DNA of 44,474 bases from the NCBI GenBank assembly GCA_030673105.1, contig DAOVJS010000003.1, forward strand, positions 1-44,474. The letters run 5' to 3'. The notes under the pieces are model-generated. The model was not told the origin of the DNA and ran no database searches. It was given only the letters and a program-made list of their open reading frames with translations. Below, in pieces: positions 26,009-33,928 of the stretch. Positions within the stretch are counted from its first letter, which is position 1, and the number at the start of each line of letters is the position of its first letter. The stretch comes from Spirochaetota bacterium. Its GTDB lineage: Bacteria > Spirochaetota > B62-G9 > DRHN01. A program made the position numbers and the translations under genes.

Positions 26009-26125
26009 TATATACACCTCCCGGCTAATTTCCGGATTTCGTCTCTGACAACAGACCCGGAAAAAAGCGTAATTTTTTAACAATACCTGCGGCAAAAGCC
26101 GCAGGTATGTGATCGGCGTGACTGC

Positions 26126-26938
26126 CTAACCCAATAACCTCATAACTGACTCCGTTTTCAGATTGGCCTGCATCAGCATAGCAACTCCTGAGTCCTTTAA
26201 GATCTTCAGACGCATGAAATTGACAATTTCCGAAGCCATTTCAGTATCTCTTATTCTTGACTCTGCCGCCTGAAGGTTCTCTGCCGCTACTGAAAGATTA
26301 GAAACAACATACTCAAGCCTGTTCTGTACTGCTCCATAGGAGGCCCTCTGTTTCGAGACAATACCGACAGCTTGATCAACCCTGTTAAGGGCTTCATTCG
26401 CAGAGTTTATAGTAGACATTGTCAATCCGGATACGCCGATAGCCGCAGCTGTCATGGTTTTCATAACCGCTGTGATATCCTGTCCCGGATTGGGGCCAAC
26501 CTGAAACTTAAAACTCAGGTTTGAACCATCCAAAATCTTAAACTTGTTAAACTCTGTAGTTTCAGCTATACGGTCTATCTCCTCTATCAACTGAGAGACC
26601 TCGACCTGAATAAGGCTTCTGTCCTCTTCAGAATATACGGCATTGGCAGACTGGACAGCAAGCTCCCTCAAACGATGAAGGATCGCGTGTACAGACTGCA
26701 AAGAGCCTTCAGCTGTCTGAATAAAAGAAATGCTGTTTAAGGCATTCTTCTGCGCCTGTTTCAGTCCTCTGATCTGGGATCTCAGTGTTTCAGATACAGC
26801 CAATCCCGAAGCGTCATCACCTGCCCTGTTTATCCGCAAACCCGACGCAAGCTTTTCAATAGACTTTGAGAGTTCCCTCTCATGCTGTGTCAGAATCCGG
26901 TTTGCGAAGATAGCAGATATATTGTGGTTAATGATCAT
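26126..26938 (-). CDS. flaB: Flagellin, divergent FlaB paralogue (flaB1 here)
   Basis: A 270-residue core filament protein starting [14 protein letters not shown]. The N- and C-terminal D0/D1 helices are conserved ([47 protein letters not shown]). It differs from its two neighbours in the centre: KFKILDGSNLSFKFQVGPNP replaces the spirochaete [23 protein letters not shown] segment, and the end is MRLLG. It may form a different filament region. ATG 26938 with GGAGGGAGGAG upstream is chosen over the longer frame. A hairpin with GGA in its loop lies 29 nt before the start. Confidence 0.92.
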   Translation of the reverse strand: MIINHNISAIFANRILTQHERELSKSIEKLASGLRINRAGDDASGLAVSETLRSQIRGLKQAQKNALNSISFIQTAEGSLQSVHAILHRLRELAVQSANAVYSEEDRSLIQVEVSQLIEEIDRIAETTEFNKFKILDGSNLSFKFQVGPNPGQDITAVMKTMTAAAIGVSGLTMSTINSANEALNRVDQAVGIVSKQRASYGAVQNRLEYVVSNLSVAAENLQAAESRIRDTEMASEIVNFMRLKILKDSGVAMLMQANLKTESVMRLLG

Positions 26939-26967
26939 ACTATCTCCTCCCTCCATAGAGATTCGGT

Positions 26968-26990
26968 GGCTGAAAATTCCATTTTCAGCC
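26968..26990 (-). promoter_or_regulatory. Leader hairpin with GGA loop before flaB1 (candidate CsrA site)
   Basis: On the minus strand GGCTGAAAA pairs perfectly with TTTTCAGCC (9 bp) around the loop TGGAA. A second GGA is in the ribosome site about 30 nt downstream. Matching structures precede both other flagellin genes. CsrA binds such GGA loops in flagellin leaders of other bacteria; binding here is inferred. Confidence 0.6.
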
Positions 26991-27147
26991 AATTACGGTC
27001 AGGTACTTGAATAATAATCTAACCGATCACCAGACCATTCTTTCCCGTACCGTAAATTTCCAAATCCTGCCGGGTTTACCGCCTTTGCATGATCAACATT
27101 ATGACGCCTGGATCAGGCCTTTCTGTACCACCCCTAAATACCGGCCT

Positions 27148-28002
27148 CTACACAAGAAGCTGCAGCACAGCCTGCGGCTTCAGGTTAGCCTGGGCAAGCA
27201 TTGCAGTGCCCGACTGGACCAGTATTGTGTTTTTTACGAACTCAACCATCTGCGCTGCCATATCCGTGTCACGAATTAACGATTCAGCGGCCTGCATATT
27301 TTCAGCCCCCACAAGGACTCCGCGTACAGCCATTTCGAACCTGTTCTGATAGGCCCCAAGATCGGCCCTTAGACTGGATACTCTTTGTAAAGCCTCGTCA
27401 ACGATACCGATCGCGGCATTAGCAACGCCTGGAGTTGAGAGACTGATAGATCTCCCCTCAGGTTTTAAAGCAAGCGCCTCCGAAGTCATGGTGCCTATAT
27501 AGGCCCTTTCCCTCTGGTCCATGTTTGCCCCAACGTGAAACCACATTGAAGCTGTGGGAGTTCCGCCTGCAGCGGGGTTCGCAAATGAGCCTGTAAGCAT
27601 ATTGTACCCGTTGAACTGAGCATGAGAAGCGACCCGGTCGATCTCATCAACAAGCTGAGATACTTCAACCTGGATCTGCATCCTATCCTCGGGGGTGTAT
27701 ATGCCGTTTGCCGCCTGAACAGAGAGTTCTCGTATCCTGTGAAGAATATCCTGGTCTTCCTGCAGATACCCCTCGGTGGTCTGGATAAAGGAAACTGCGT
27801 TTTCAATATTTCTCGCAGCCTGTTTTAATCCCCTTATCTGAGACCTCATCTTTTCAGAAACAGCAAGGCCCGATGCGTCGTCACCTGCTCTCGTAATTCT
27901 CTCACCTGATGACAGCTTGGCGATGTCTTTATCCACGTCCAGATTTTTAAACTTCAAAATCCTGTTGGCGTAGAGAGCACTCATATTGTGGTTGATGATC
28001 AT
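27148..28002 (-). CDS. flaB: Flagellin FlaB (flaB2 here)
   Basis: A 284-residue spirochaete-type flagellin: [16 protein letters not shown] start, [37 protein letters not shown] and [20 protein letters not shown] in the centre, and the C-terminal [20 protein letters not shown]. It is exported by the flagellar type III apparatus and forms the periplasmic filament core. ATG 28002 with AAGGAGGG upstream is preferred to the longer frame. It is separated from flaB1 by 209 bp and from flaB3 by 464 bp, each with hairpins, so the three may be separately regulated. Confidence 0.95.
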   Translation of the reverse strand: MIINHNMSALYANRILKFKNLDVDKDIAKLSSGERITRAGDDASGLAVSEKMRSQIRGLKQAARNIENAVSFIQTTEGYLQEDQDILHRIRELSVQAANGIYTPEDRMQIQVEVSQLVDEIDRVASHAQFNGYNMLTGSFANPAAGGTPTASMWFHVGANMDQRERAYIGTMTSEALALKPEGRSISLSTPGVANAAIGIVDEALQRVSSLRADLGAYQNRFEMAVRGVLVGAENMQAAESLIRDTDMAAQMVEFVKNTILVQSGTAMLAQANLKPQAVLQLLV

Positions 28003-28024
28003 AAATCTACCCTCCTTGATTAGT

Positions 28025-28044
28025 CTCATGCCTCCCTGCATGAG
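28025..28044 (-). promoter_or_regulatory. Leader hairpin with GGA loop before flaB2 (candidate CsrA site)
   Basis: On the minus strand CTCATGC pairs with GCATGAG (7 bp) around the loop AGGGAG. It ends 22 nt before the ATG, with the AAGGAGGG ribosome site in between. A second small hairpin, TACAAGG with CCTTGTA (28073-28053), lies just upstream. Confidence 0.6.
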
Positions 28045-28466
28045 GATCTTTTTACAAGGTTTTTCTCCTTGTAGCTGCGTATCCCAAAGGGACGGGCGAT
28101 TACTCCGATACGCGTTTTCGTTTCATCCCCTTCTCCGTCCTCTCCTCTCGAGCAGGAAAGGCCGGTATACCGCTTTAAAGACCAGCAACTAAAATTATGC
28201 CCCTTTGTGGAAAAACAGGCTCCTTCAAGTCAAGGGTAAAAGAGCCTCTTTCCTCAAATCAGAGCACCCTATGAAACAAAATACTATGTTTCATATTGCA
28301 GCCTCAAATACTTTAAAGCCCCGGGAGGGGCATAAAATAAGTTGCTGGAACTCCATAATCAAGGACAGGTTAAACCACTACCCGATACCGGGGTGGATTA
28401 ATTCCTATTTCAAAGATCAATTTATACAGGTGACCATAAATTACAGTCACCGGTAAATAATACTCA
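28045..28466 (-). other. Structured spacer between flaB3 and flaB2
   Basis: No gene is seen. Perfect short hairpins occur at 28429-28451 (GGTGAC/GTCACC, just after the flaB3 stop), 28318-28331 (GCCCC/GGGGC), 28270-28295 (TATGAAAC/GTTTCATA) and 28217-28247 (AGGCTC/GAGCCT). No sigma28 consensus (TAAA-N15-GCCGATAA) was found for flaB2. The chain of hairpins may include 3'-end protection, a terminator or a small RNA. Confidence 0.5.
28211..28247 (-). terminator. Candidate terminator after flaB3
   Basis: Minus-strand stem AGGCTC/GAGCCT (28247-28242 with 28222-28217) is followed by GTTTTT (28216-28211). The loop is long (19 nt) but contains a smaller CTT/AAG pairing. It lies about 220 bp after flaB3. 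Confidence 0.45.
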
Positions 28467-29327
28467 TTACCTGAAAAGCTGAAGAACACTCTGCGGCATT
28501 AAATTTGCCTGAGCCAGCATCGCAGTTCCTGTCTGCACCAGGATCTGGTTCTTCGTAAAATCTACCATCTGTTCCGCAATATCTGTATCTCTGATTCTCG
28601 ATTCAGACGCCTGGAGATTCTCATATCCCGACATCAATCCCTTCGTAGCAAATTCAAGCCTCGTTTGATACGCACCGAGATCAGCCCTTTGCTTGGCTAC
28701 TTCCGTTAACGCAGCGTCTAAGGTTCCTATTGCCCTGTTTGACAATTCAGGTGTCCCGAGTGATATTGAAGAGCCGGTTGCCGCCTGCTTTACTCTCAGC
28801 CCACGAGAAGTCATCGTCTGAATAAAAACCTGCTCTCTCTGATCCATATTCGCCCCGATTTGGAACCACATTGATGCGGTAGGCGTATTCTCTCCAATCG
28901 GCCGCGCGAACCTGCCTGTCAGCATATTCATACCGTTAAACTGGGCATGTGAGGCCACCCTGTCGATCTCATCGATAAGCTGGGAAACCTCCACCTGGAT
29001 CATCATTCTATCCTCCTCGGTATAAATACCGTTGGAAGCCTGAACAGAGAGTTCTCTTACTCTCTGAAGAATATCCTGGATTTCCTGTAAATATCCTTCC
29101 GCGGTTTGAATAAAAGAAATTCCATCTTCCGCATTCTGCGCCGCCCGTTTCAAACCCCTTATCTGGGATCTCATTTTCTCGGAAACTGCAAGACCTGACG
29201 CATCATCACCGGCACGGTTTATCTTCATACCTGATGCCAGCTTTTCAATGTTTTTGTTGATATTCCAGTTGTTAAATTTGAGAGTCCTGTTCGCAAAAAT
29301 AGCGCTGATGTTGTGATTAATAATCAT
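28467..29327 (-). CDS. flaB: Flagellin FlaB (flaB3 here)
   Basis: A 286-residue spirochaete-type flagellin: [54 protein letters not shown] and the terminal [19 protein letters not shown]. It is closer to flaB2 than to flaB1 and nearest to published FlaB sequences. It is upstream-most of the flagellin series. ATG 29327 with AAGGAGGAA upstream is chosen over the longer frame, whose N-terminus would be encoded by the leader hairpins. Its leader holds a candidate CsrA hairpin and an attenuator-like hairpin with a T run. Confidence 0.95.
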   Translation of the reverse strand: MIINHNISAIFANRTLKFNNWNINKNIEKLASGMKINRAGDDASGLAVSEKMRSQIRGLKRAAQNAEDGISFIQTAEGYLQEIQDILQRVRELSVQASNGIYTEEDRMMIQVEVSQLIDEIDRVASHAQFNGMNMLTGRFARPIGENTPTASMWFQIGANMDQREQVFIQTMTSRGLRVKQAATGSSISLGTPELSNRAIGTLDAALTEVAKQRADLGAYQTRLEFATKGLMSGYENLQASESRIRDTDIAEQMVDFTKNQILVQTGTAMLAQANLMPQSVLQLFR

Positions 29328-29352
29328 ATTTTCCTCCTTGAAATTTTTCTTC

Positions 29353-29364
29353 GGCATCCGTGCC
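29353..29364 (-). promoter_or_regulatory. Leader hairpin with GGA loop before flaB3 (candidate CsrA site)
   Basis: On the minus strand GGCA-CGGA-TGCC forms a 4-bp stem with GGA in the tetraloop, 25 nt before the ATG and about 20 nt before the AAGGAGG ribosome site. CACGGATG also resembles the ACANGGANGU core of CsrA targets. Confidence 0.55.
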
Positions 29365-29367
29365 TGC

Positions 29368-29423
29368 AAAAAAAATATCGTAATCAAAATTTTGCGCTAA
29401 ACAAATTTCATTTGATTACGATA
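29368..29423 (-). terminator. Terminator/attenuator-like hairpin in the flaB3 leader
   Basis: A perfect 13-bp inverted repeat (29376-29388 with 29411-29423) encloses 22 nt. On the minus strand it is followed by eight T (29375-29368), only about 40 nt before the flaB3 ATG. A minus-strand ATG at 29449, just 2 nt after AAGGAGG, opens 13 codons (MLLFSITLFIVIK) that stop at 29408, inside the hairpin. It could end readthrough from the methylase gene or act as a translation-sensitive attenuator. Confidence 0.6.
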
Positions 29424-29579
29424 AATAAAGTAATTGAAAATAAGAGCATCACCTCCTTGCGTTTATGATGCTAAAAACATCCATGTTTTTAGTGATTTTT
29501 ACCCCTGATAAACGGCAAAGGACCAGGGGGAGGGTTTACTCCCTCTTTATTTCCTCCCTAAATGGAAAAATAAGAAACG

Positions 29580-29612
29580 GAAAAATAAGCCGCGGTGCTT
29601 CTTTGCAGCACC
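29580..29612 (-). terminator. Terminator of the methylase gene
   Basis: Minus-strand GGTGCT/AGCACC (29612-29607 with 29599-29594), extended by CCGC/GCGG with a bulge, is followed by TTATTTTT (29587-29580). It lies about 60 nt after the methylase stop and separates the mfd-argS-methylase group from the flagellins. A further 10-bp hairpin (29471-29480 with 29483-29492) lies between it and flaB3. Confidence 0.65.
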
Positions 29613-29672
29613 TGAGCGGTATTTCCTCTTTCATTATATCGGACGAATCTATACAAAACTTTAAATAATATT

Positions 29673-31376
29673 TTAGTTTGAAAATCGTTTCAAAGCCAGA
29701 ACCTCGAGGTCATCTATCCTGTCCCTGATCAAGAGATATAATTCCGGTTGATTGGCCCTGATTTTTCTTGCTCTTTCCAGCCATAAGAAAAACTTATCTT
29801 TGTACTTTTTATGCGCAAATTTCCTGATCGTGTCGGGTATCAACTTTAGGAAATATTCTTTATCACAATCCTCCCCGCCTATTTTTTTAAATAATTCCTC
29901 TAATTCCTCCTCTTTATCCTTACATAACGATTTTTCCAATTTTTCAGTCAATCTCAGTCTCTTCATGTCACTCAGACCCTCAATATCACCTGCCGGCATT
30001 AATTCAAGAAAGTCTCTCGTATTTATTTTAATATGTAAATCCTCCAATTCTAAGGTCTTATTTTTTAGATCGATCGAAAAATTCTCTTTCAATCTTATTA
30101 AAGAATATTTTTTATTAAATAATAACGCAAGTCTCTTTTTAACCAGTATATTATCCAGCTGTTTCAGCCCATATTTAGTGCTTCTTCTTGATGTATCAAT
30201 TATCATTACAAATTCGATATTCTTGTTTAATCTTTTAATGCTCTGCTTACCACCGCGGTATTTGGTATATTCATTCGTTACAATATCTATTTTACCTTTT
30301 TCCGAACATATGCCCTTCAATTCATCAAAAGGTATTATCCCTTCAGTACTGTAGCTCAATAAAATATATTTTGATTTAATATTATCAATCAAAGTATAAA
30401 AAGTGTCCCTGGCCCTGTCAGCGTAGCAGTAATCAGATTTGGTAATGACCCAATCTTTTCTGATAGCCGCCTTCTCCATTAAAATTCCCTTTTCATTTAA
30501 ATTATTATTAACCGGCAGCCTGTCCCATAAGCCGATTGTATTGAGCATATGGTAATTACTTCCGTACTGGTGCTGGTTATAGGGAGGGTCTAAATAAACC
30601 ATGTCAAAATCGGTGCCTCTTAAATCTTCCATCAAAATCAGCTTATTCGCATCTTCTCTAAATACTGTCGCATTGTGCTTTGACGTTATCAATACAGGCA
30701 TCCTGAGTCTGATGGGTGCCAGTATTCGGCTCAAAGCATCCCTGCCGTGCCCGCCGAATCCTTTATGATACGCTTTAAATACACCTGATGTGTTAGTGTG
30801 GGTTGCAGCTTCATAAAGCAGTAATGAAATAAGAAGATACTTTTCTCTTAGTTTATCAGGTGATTTATTGTTTTCTCCTGCGGGGTACAGGTCTTCGATT
30901 TTATTTCTGATTTTATCGATAATTAGACCGTTTGACCTGGTGTAAAACATCCTTTCTTTTCTGAAGTCTAAACCTTCAATTTTGCAGGTGGATGGAGAAT
31001 AATGTTTAGCGATATACTGATCATTCACGGACGGCCGTGGCAGAGAATTCAAAGTATCCAACAGCCCGGCAAGCCCTCCATATTCACGGTACATGTTTTT
31101 TAAATCTACTTCATCAATTTCCAGAAACGATTTATTTATTATGTAGGTGTAAGGTTCCCAATCATTCGAATAAACTTTAAAACCCAAATATTTTGCAAAT
31201 TTTGAAACAACGCCGCCACCCGCAAACATATCAAGGAAAGTTAAACCTTCCGGTATATCCGGATAACACTTCGTAATTGCTTCATATATGAGGGGAAGGA
31301 GCCGCCTCTTATTTCCTATGTACGCGATTATATGCTGCGTTAAATATGGATGTCTGTAATCGACTTTCTTTCCCAT
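29673..31376 (-). CDS. D12-class DNA N6-adenine methyltransferase with C-terminal extension
   Basis: A 567-residue amino-methyltransferase of the Dam/D12 class. Motif X is IAYIGNKRRLLPLI (17-30), motif I is FLDMFAGGG (48-56) and the catalytic motif IV is DPPY (263-266) in MVYLDPPYNQHQYGSNYH. Methylase homology appears to end near residue 375. The last 190 residues are charged and helical, with no motif I know; they might recognise DNA or be a fused accessory domain. No restriction endonuclease gene lies beside it, so it looks solitary, with the target site unknown. It is 105 bp downstream of argS and ends before the flagellin genes, an odd place inside housekeeping genes. Confidence 0.85.
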   Translation of the reverse strand: MGKKVDYRHPYLTQHIIAYIGNKRRLLPLIYEAITKCYPDIPEGLTFLDMFAGGGVVSKFAKYLGFKVYSNDWEPYTYIINKSFLEIDEVDLKNMYREYGGLAGLLDTLNSLPRPSVNDQYIAKHYSPSTCKIEGLDFRKERMFYTRSNGLIIDKIRNKIEDLYPAGENNKSPDKLREKYLLISLLLYEAATHTNTSGVFKAYHKGFGGHGRDALSRILAPIRLRMPVLITSKHNATVFREDANKLILMEDLRGTDFDMVYLDPPYNQHQYGSNYHMLNTIGLWDRLPVNNNLNEKGILMEKAAIRKDWVITKSDYCYADRARDTFYTLIDNIKSKYILLSYSTEGIIPFDELKGICSEKGKIDIVTNEYTKYRGGKQSIKRLNKNIEFVMIIDTSRRSTKYGLKQLDNILVKKRLALLFNKKYSLIRLKENFSIDLKNKTLELEDLHIKINTRDFLELMPAGDIEGLSDMKRLRLTEKLEKSLCKDKEEELEELFKKIGGEDCDKEYFLKLIPDTIRKFAHKKYKDKFFLWLERARKIRANQPELYLLIRDRIDDLEVLALKRFSN

Positions 31377-31481
31377 GATTTATCTGCCTTTAATGCCATT
31401 AGTCGAGCTTTTTGTTAAGCAGCACATAAAGTTTGAGTTTCTACCTGGCGCATATCCCCGGGGATATTAATTTAACCGGTT

Positions 31482-33185
31482 TTACATCTCCTCCACTGCC
31501 TTCAGCCCGAGAAGTTCCAATCCCTTCTTTAACACCATTTTTACGCCATAAACGACAAGCGCACGGGACAGTGAAAGCGAGTGATCATCAGTAATGATCC
31601 TATGGGTATTGTAGAAGCTGTTAAACTGTGAGGCAAGATCAAGAAGATAACGTGAAATGATGGATGGTTCAAACTCTTTTGAGGCATGTATGACAACATT
31701 TTCAAAATTGTTTATTAGAAGCACGATCCCGTAGCCTTCAGCACCAAAAGAAAGTCCTTCCTCAAACCTCAATTCTCCGTGTATTTCTTTGAACTTTTTT
31801 AAAAGACTGTTGATACGGGCGTGTGTGTACTGTAAATATGGGCCGGTCTCGCCGTTGAAGTTCAAAACCTCATCCCAGACAAAAGCAACATCCTTAATTC
31901 TGTAATTTTTAAGACTATTGAAAATAACTGAACTAACTCCCACAGCCTCAGCGACTTCATTTTTATGATTAAGTCCCGGATTCTTTTCTTCAATGATGCT
32001 CAGTGCGAGCTCTGAAGCTTTATCAAGAACTTCTTCAAGAAAGACTATATTCCCTTTCCTAGTGCTCATGGAACCTTCAGCAAACCGTACATGTCCAAAG
32101 GGGACATGGTGGCAGTTTTCATTCCATCCGAGGCCCATTTTACCCAGGACACTGAACAGCTGCCTGAAATGAAGCGCCTGCGGGCTGCCGACCACATAAA
32201 GTGCCAGGTCAAAGTGAAATGTTCTGTGTCTGTAAAGCGCGGCTGCTATATCCCGTGTGAGATAGAGGGTCGCGTCATCACTCTTCCGGAGCAAAGCCGG
32301 CTGCATGTCATCACCAAGGGGAACAATGAGCGCTCCATCACTCTCAGAAGTAATGCCAATCTCCTTCATACTCTTTATAGTATCTTCAAGCACACTGCTG
32401 TAAAAACTCTCTCCTGTATAATAATCAAACTCAACACCGAGCCTCCCATAAATCTTTTTAAACTCTTTTACACTGAGATCTCTAAACTGCCCCCACAGCC
32501 GCCCTGCTTCTTCATCGTTATTTTCCAGCCTGGAAAACCAGCTCCGTGCTTCATCTTCCAGTTCGGGCGTATTCTCCGCTTCCGAATGGAACCTGACATA
32601 AAGGTTAAACAGGTACTTAACGGGGTCGGATTTCAGCTGTTCCGTACTCCCCCACCTTTTATATGCCGTAATAAGCTTACCGAACTGTGTGCCCCAGTCT
32701 CCCAGGTGATTTATTCCGATAACTTTATAGCCAAGAAAAGAGAATATTTTATAAAGTGAGCTCCCGATTACAGTAGAGCGAAGATGGCCGACTCCAAAGG
32801 GTTTCGCAATATTGGGGGATGAGTAGTCAATAATTACCGTCTTGCCGGTGCCGTGAAGACCAGGGAACCGGCTTTTAAAAACATGCCGGACTACTTCCCT
32901 TACGATATACACCTTATTAACGAACATATTAAGGTAAGGGCCGTTGGACTTTACTTTCTGAATCACTTCATTATTTTTAGCTTTTTTTGAGAACAGCCGT
33001 TCGAAATCCGATGCGATCTGCGCCGGATTCTTCCTGCTCTCCTTCGTGAATGCAAAACAGGGAATAGCAAAATCCCCGAAACCGGTATCAGGAGGGGTTT
33101 CTATCAGGGAATAACATTTTTCGGCAGGAATATCGAGGACCTGTGATAGATTTTCGGAAAGCCTCTTATTAATATCTATGCTCAT
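31482..33185 (-). CDS. argS: Arginyl-tRNA synthetase
   Basis: Class I aminoacyl-tRNA synthetase of 567 residues that charges tRNA-Arg. An N-terminal additional domain precedes the HIGH-equivalent motif SSPNIAKPFGVGHLRST, followed by NHLGDWGTQFGKLI. The KMSKS-like loop reads GSMSTRKGN. The DALR anticodon-binding domain closes the protein, with SQFNSFYNTHRI. It starts 6 bp after the SurA-N-like gene, so it is in the mfd operon. Confidence 0.96.
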   Translation of the reverse strand: MSIDINKRLSENLSQVLDIPAEKCYSLIETPPDTGFGDFAIPCFAFTKESRKNPAQIASDFERLFSKKAKNNEVIQKVKSNGPYLNMFVNKVYIVREVVRHVFKSRFPGLHGTGKTVIIDYSSPNIAKPFGVGHLRSTVIGSSLYKIFSFLGYKVIGINHLGDWGTQFGKLITAYKRWGSTEQLKSDPVKYLFNLYVRFHSEAENTPELEDEARSWFSRLENNDEEAGRLWGQFRDLSVKEFKKIYGRLGVEFDYYTGESFYSSVLEDTIKSMKEIGITSESDGALIVPLGDDMQPALLRKSDDATLYLTRDIAAALYRHRTFHFDLALYVVGSPQALHFRQLFSVLGKMGLGWNENCHHVPFGHVRFAEGSMSTRKGNIVFLEEVLDKASELALSIIEEKNPGLNHKNEVAEAVGVSSVIFNSLKNYRIKDVAFVWDEVLNFNGETGPYLQYTHARINSLLKKFKEIHGELRFEEGLSFGAEGYGIVLLINNFENVVIHASKEFEPSIISRYLLDLASQFNSFYNTHRIITDDHSLSLSRALVVYGVKMVLKKGLELLGLKAVEEM

Positions 33186-33191
33186 AATTCA

Positions 33192-33830
33192 TCATAAGTC
33201 AACTTCATCGTTCCTGATGACCTTTGCTTCCCCTTTGAGCTCATCAACTAACTCATTAAGATAGTCGTTGTACTGCCTCTGAAGAAGCTGCATCTTTATC
33301 TGCTGCCGGGCGACATCAATATCAACACCGGCAAACAGCTTTTTATTCTGGTTGTAAATTGATTCTATCTGCTCATCAGGAATATCCTGCAGTTTCGGCT
33401 CTATCTTTTCGTTCAAATAAACCTGAATGATTGCTCTTCTTTCCACAGCCTTAATGAGATCCTGTACATCTTTTCTTTTATCATAACCTTTCCGGAGCGC
33501 CTTTTGATAAATAAGGTATTCATTTATGAGGTTTATTAAAAACTTCTTTTTATTAATAGTATCGTTCTGGTACAGGTCCTTCTGCTTTTCATCAATAGGT
33601 AAAGAATAAACATGCACATTAAACTCTCTTTCAAACTCATTCAATGTGATAGTCTTATTGTCTATTTTCGCGACCCAGTCACCCGGTTTTGACGTCTTTC
33701 TGGTTGTCTGTGCAATAATGAAGTAATTTTCATCCGCTGCCGCATCCTGCGCTGATATTATATAGCGGTCAATAAAAATACCCGTCAAGATCAAAAAAAT
33801 CGACACCGCAAATACTGCTAATTTCCTCAT
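33192..33830 (-). CDS. Periplasmic SurA-N-like chaperone without isomerase domain
   Basis: A 212-residue exported protein: a hydrophobic N-terminal segment (about 5-27) serves as signal or anchor. It is followed by a SurA_N-type helical domain (KIDNKTITLNEFEREFNVHV, LINEYLIYQKALRKGY, VERRAIIQVYLNEKIEP). No parvulin isomerase motif is present and the length leaves no room for one. An outer-membrane protein chaperone role is inferred. mfd followed by a SurA/PrsA-like gene is a familiar order in bacteria. A 98-bp gap separates it from the upstream peptidase gene. Confidence 0.75.
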   Translation of the reverse strand: MRKLAVFAVSIFLILTGIFIDRYIISAQDAAADENYFIIAQTTRKTSKPGDWVAKIDNKTITLNEFEREFNVHVYSLPIDEKQKDLYQNDTINKKKFLINLINEYLIYQKALRKGYDKRKDVQDLIKAVERRAIIQVYLNEKIEPKLQDIPDEQIESIYNQNKKLFAGVDIDVARQQIKMQLLQRQYNDYLNELVDELKGEAKVIRNDEVDL

Positions 33831-33928
33831 TTTACATACCTTTGTCTTTTAAGAGCTATAACCATAAAAGTAATCTAACCATTATACCCTGTAAGGACAA
33901 TATAATTTTCTTCAGCCCGCATTCGACC

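Noticed and set aside
26939-29672. Sigma28 promoters (TAAA-N15-GCCGATAA) for the flagellins
   Set aside because: Only a partial TACGATAT with a poor -35 was found before flaB3, and nothing before flaB1 or flaB2.
29752-30354. A 200-codon plus-strand open frame antisense to the methylase
   Set aside because: Its translation is Ser/Leu/Phe-rich and lacks any motif, while the opposite strand has a full methylase with DPPY and FxGxG motifs.
32091-32759. A 222-codon plus-strand open frame antisense to argS
   Set aside because: The minus strand encodes ArgS motifs through the whole stretch; the antisense frame has no good start or ribosome site.
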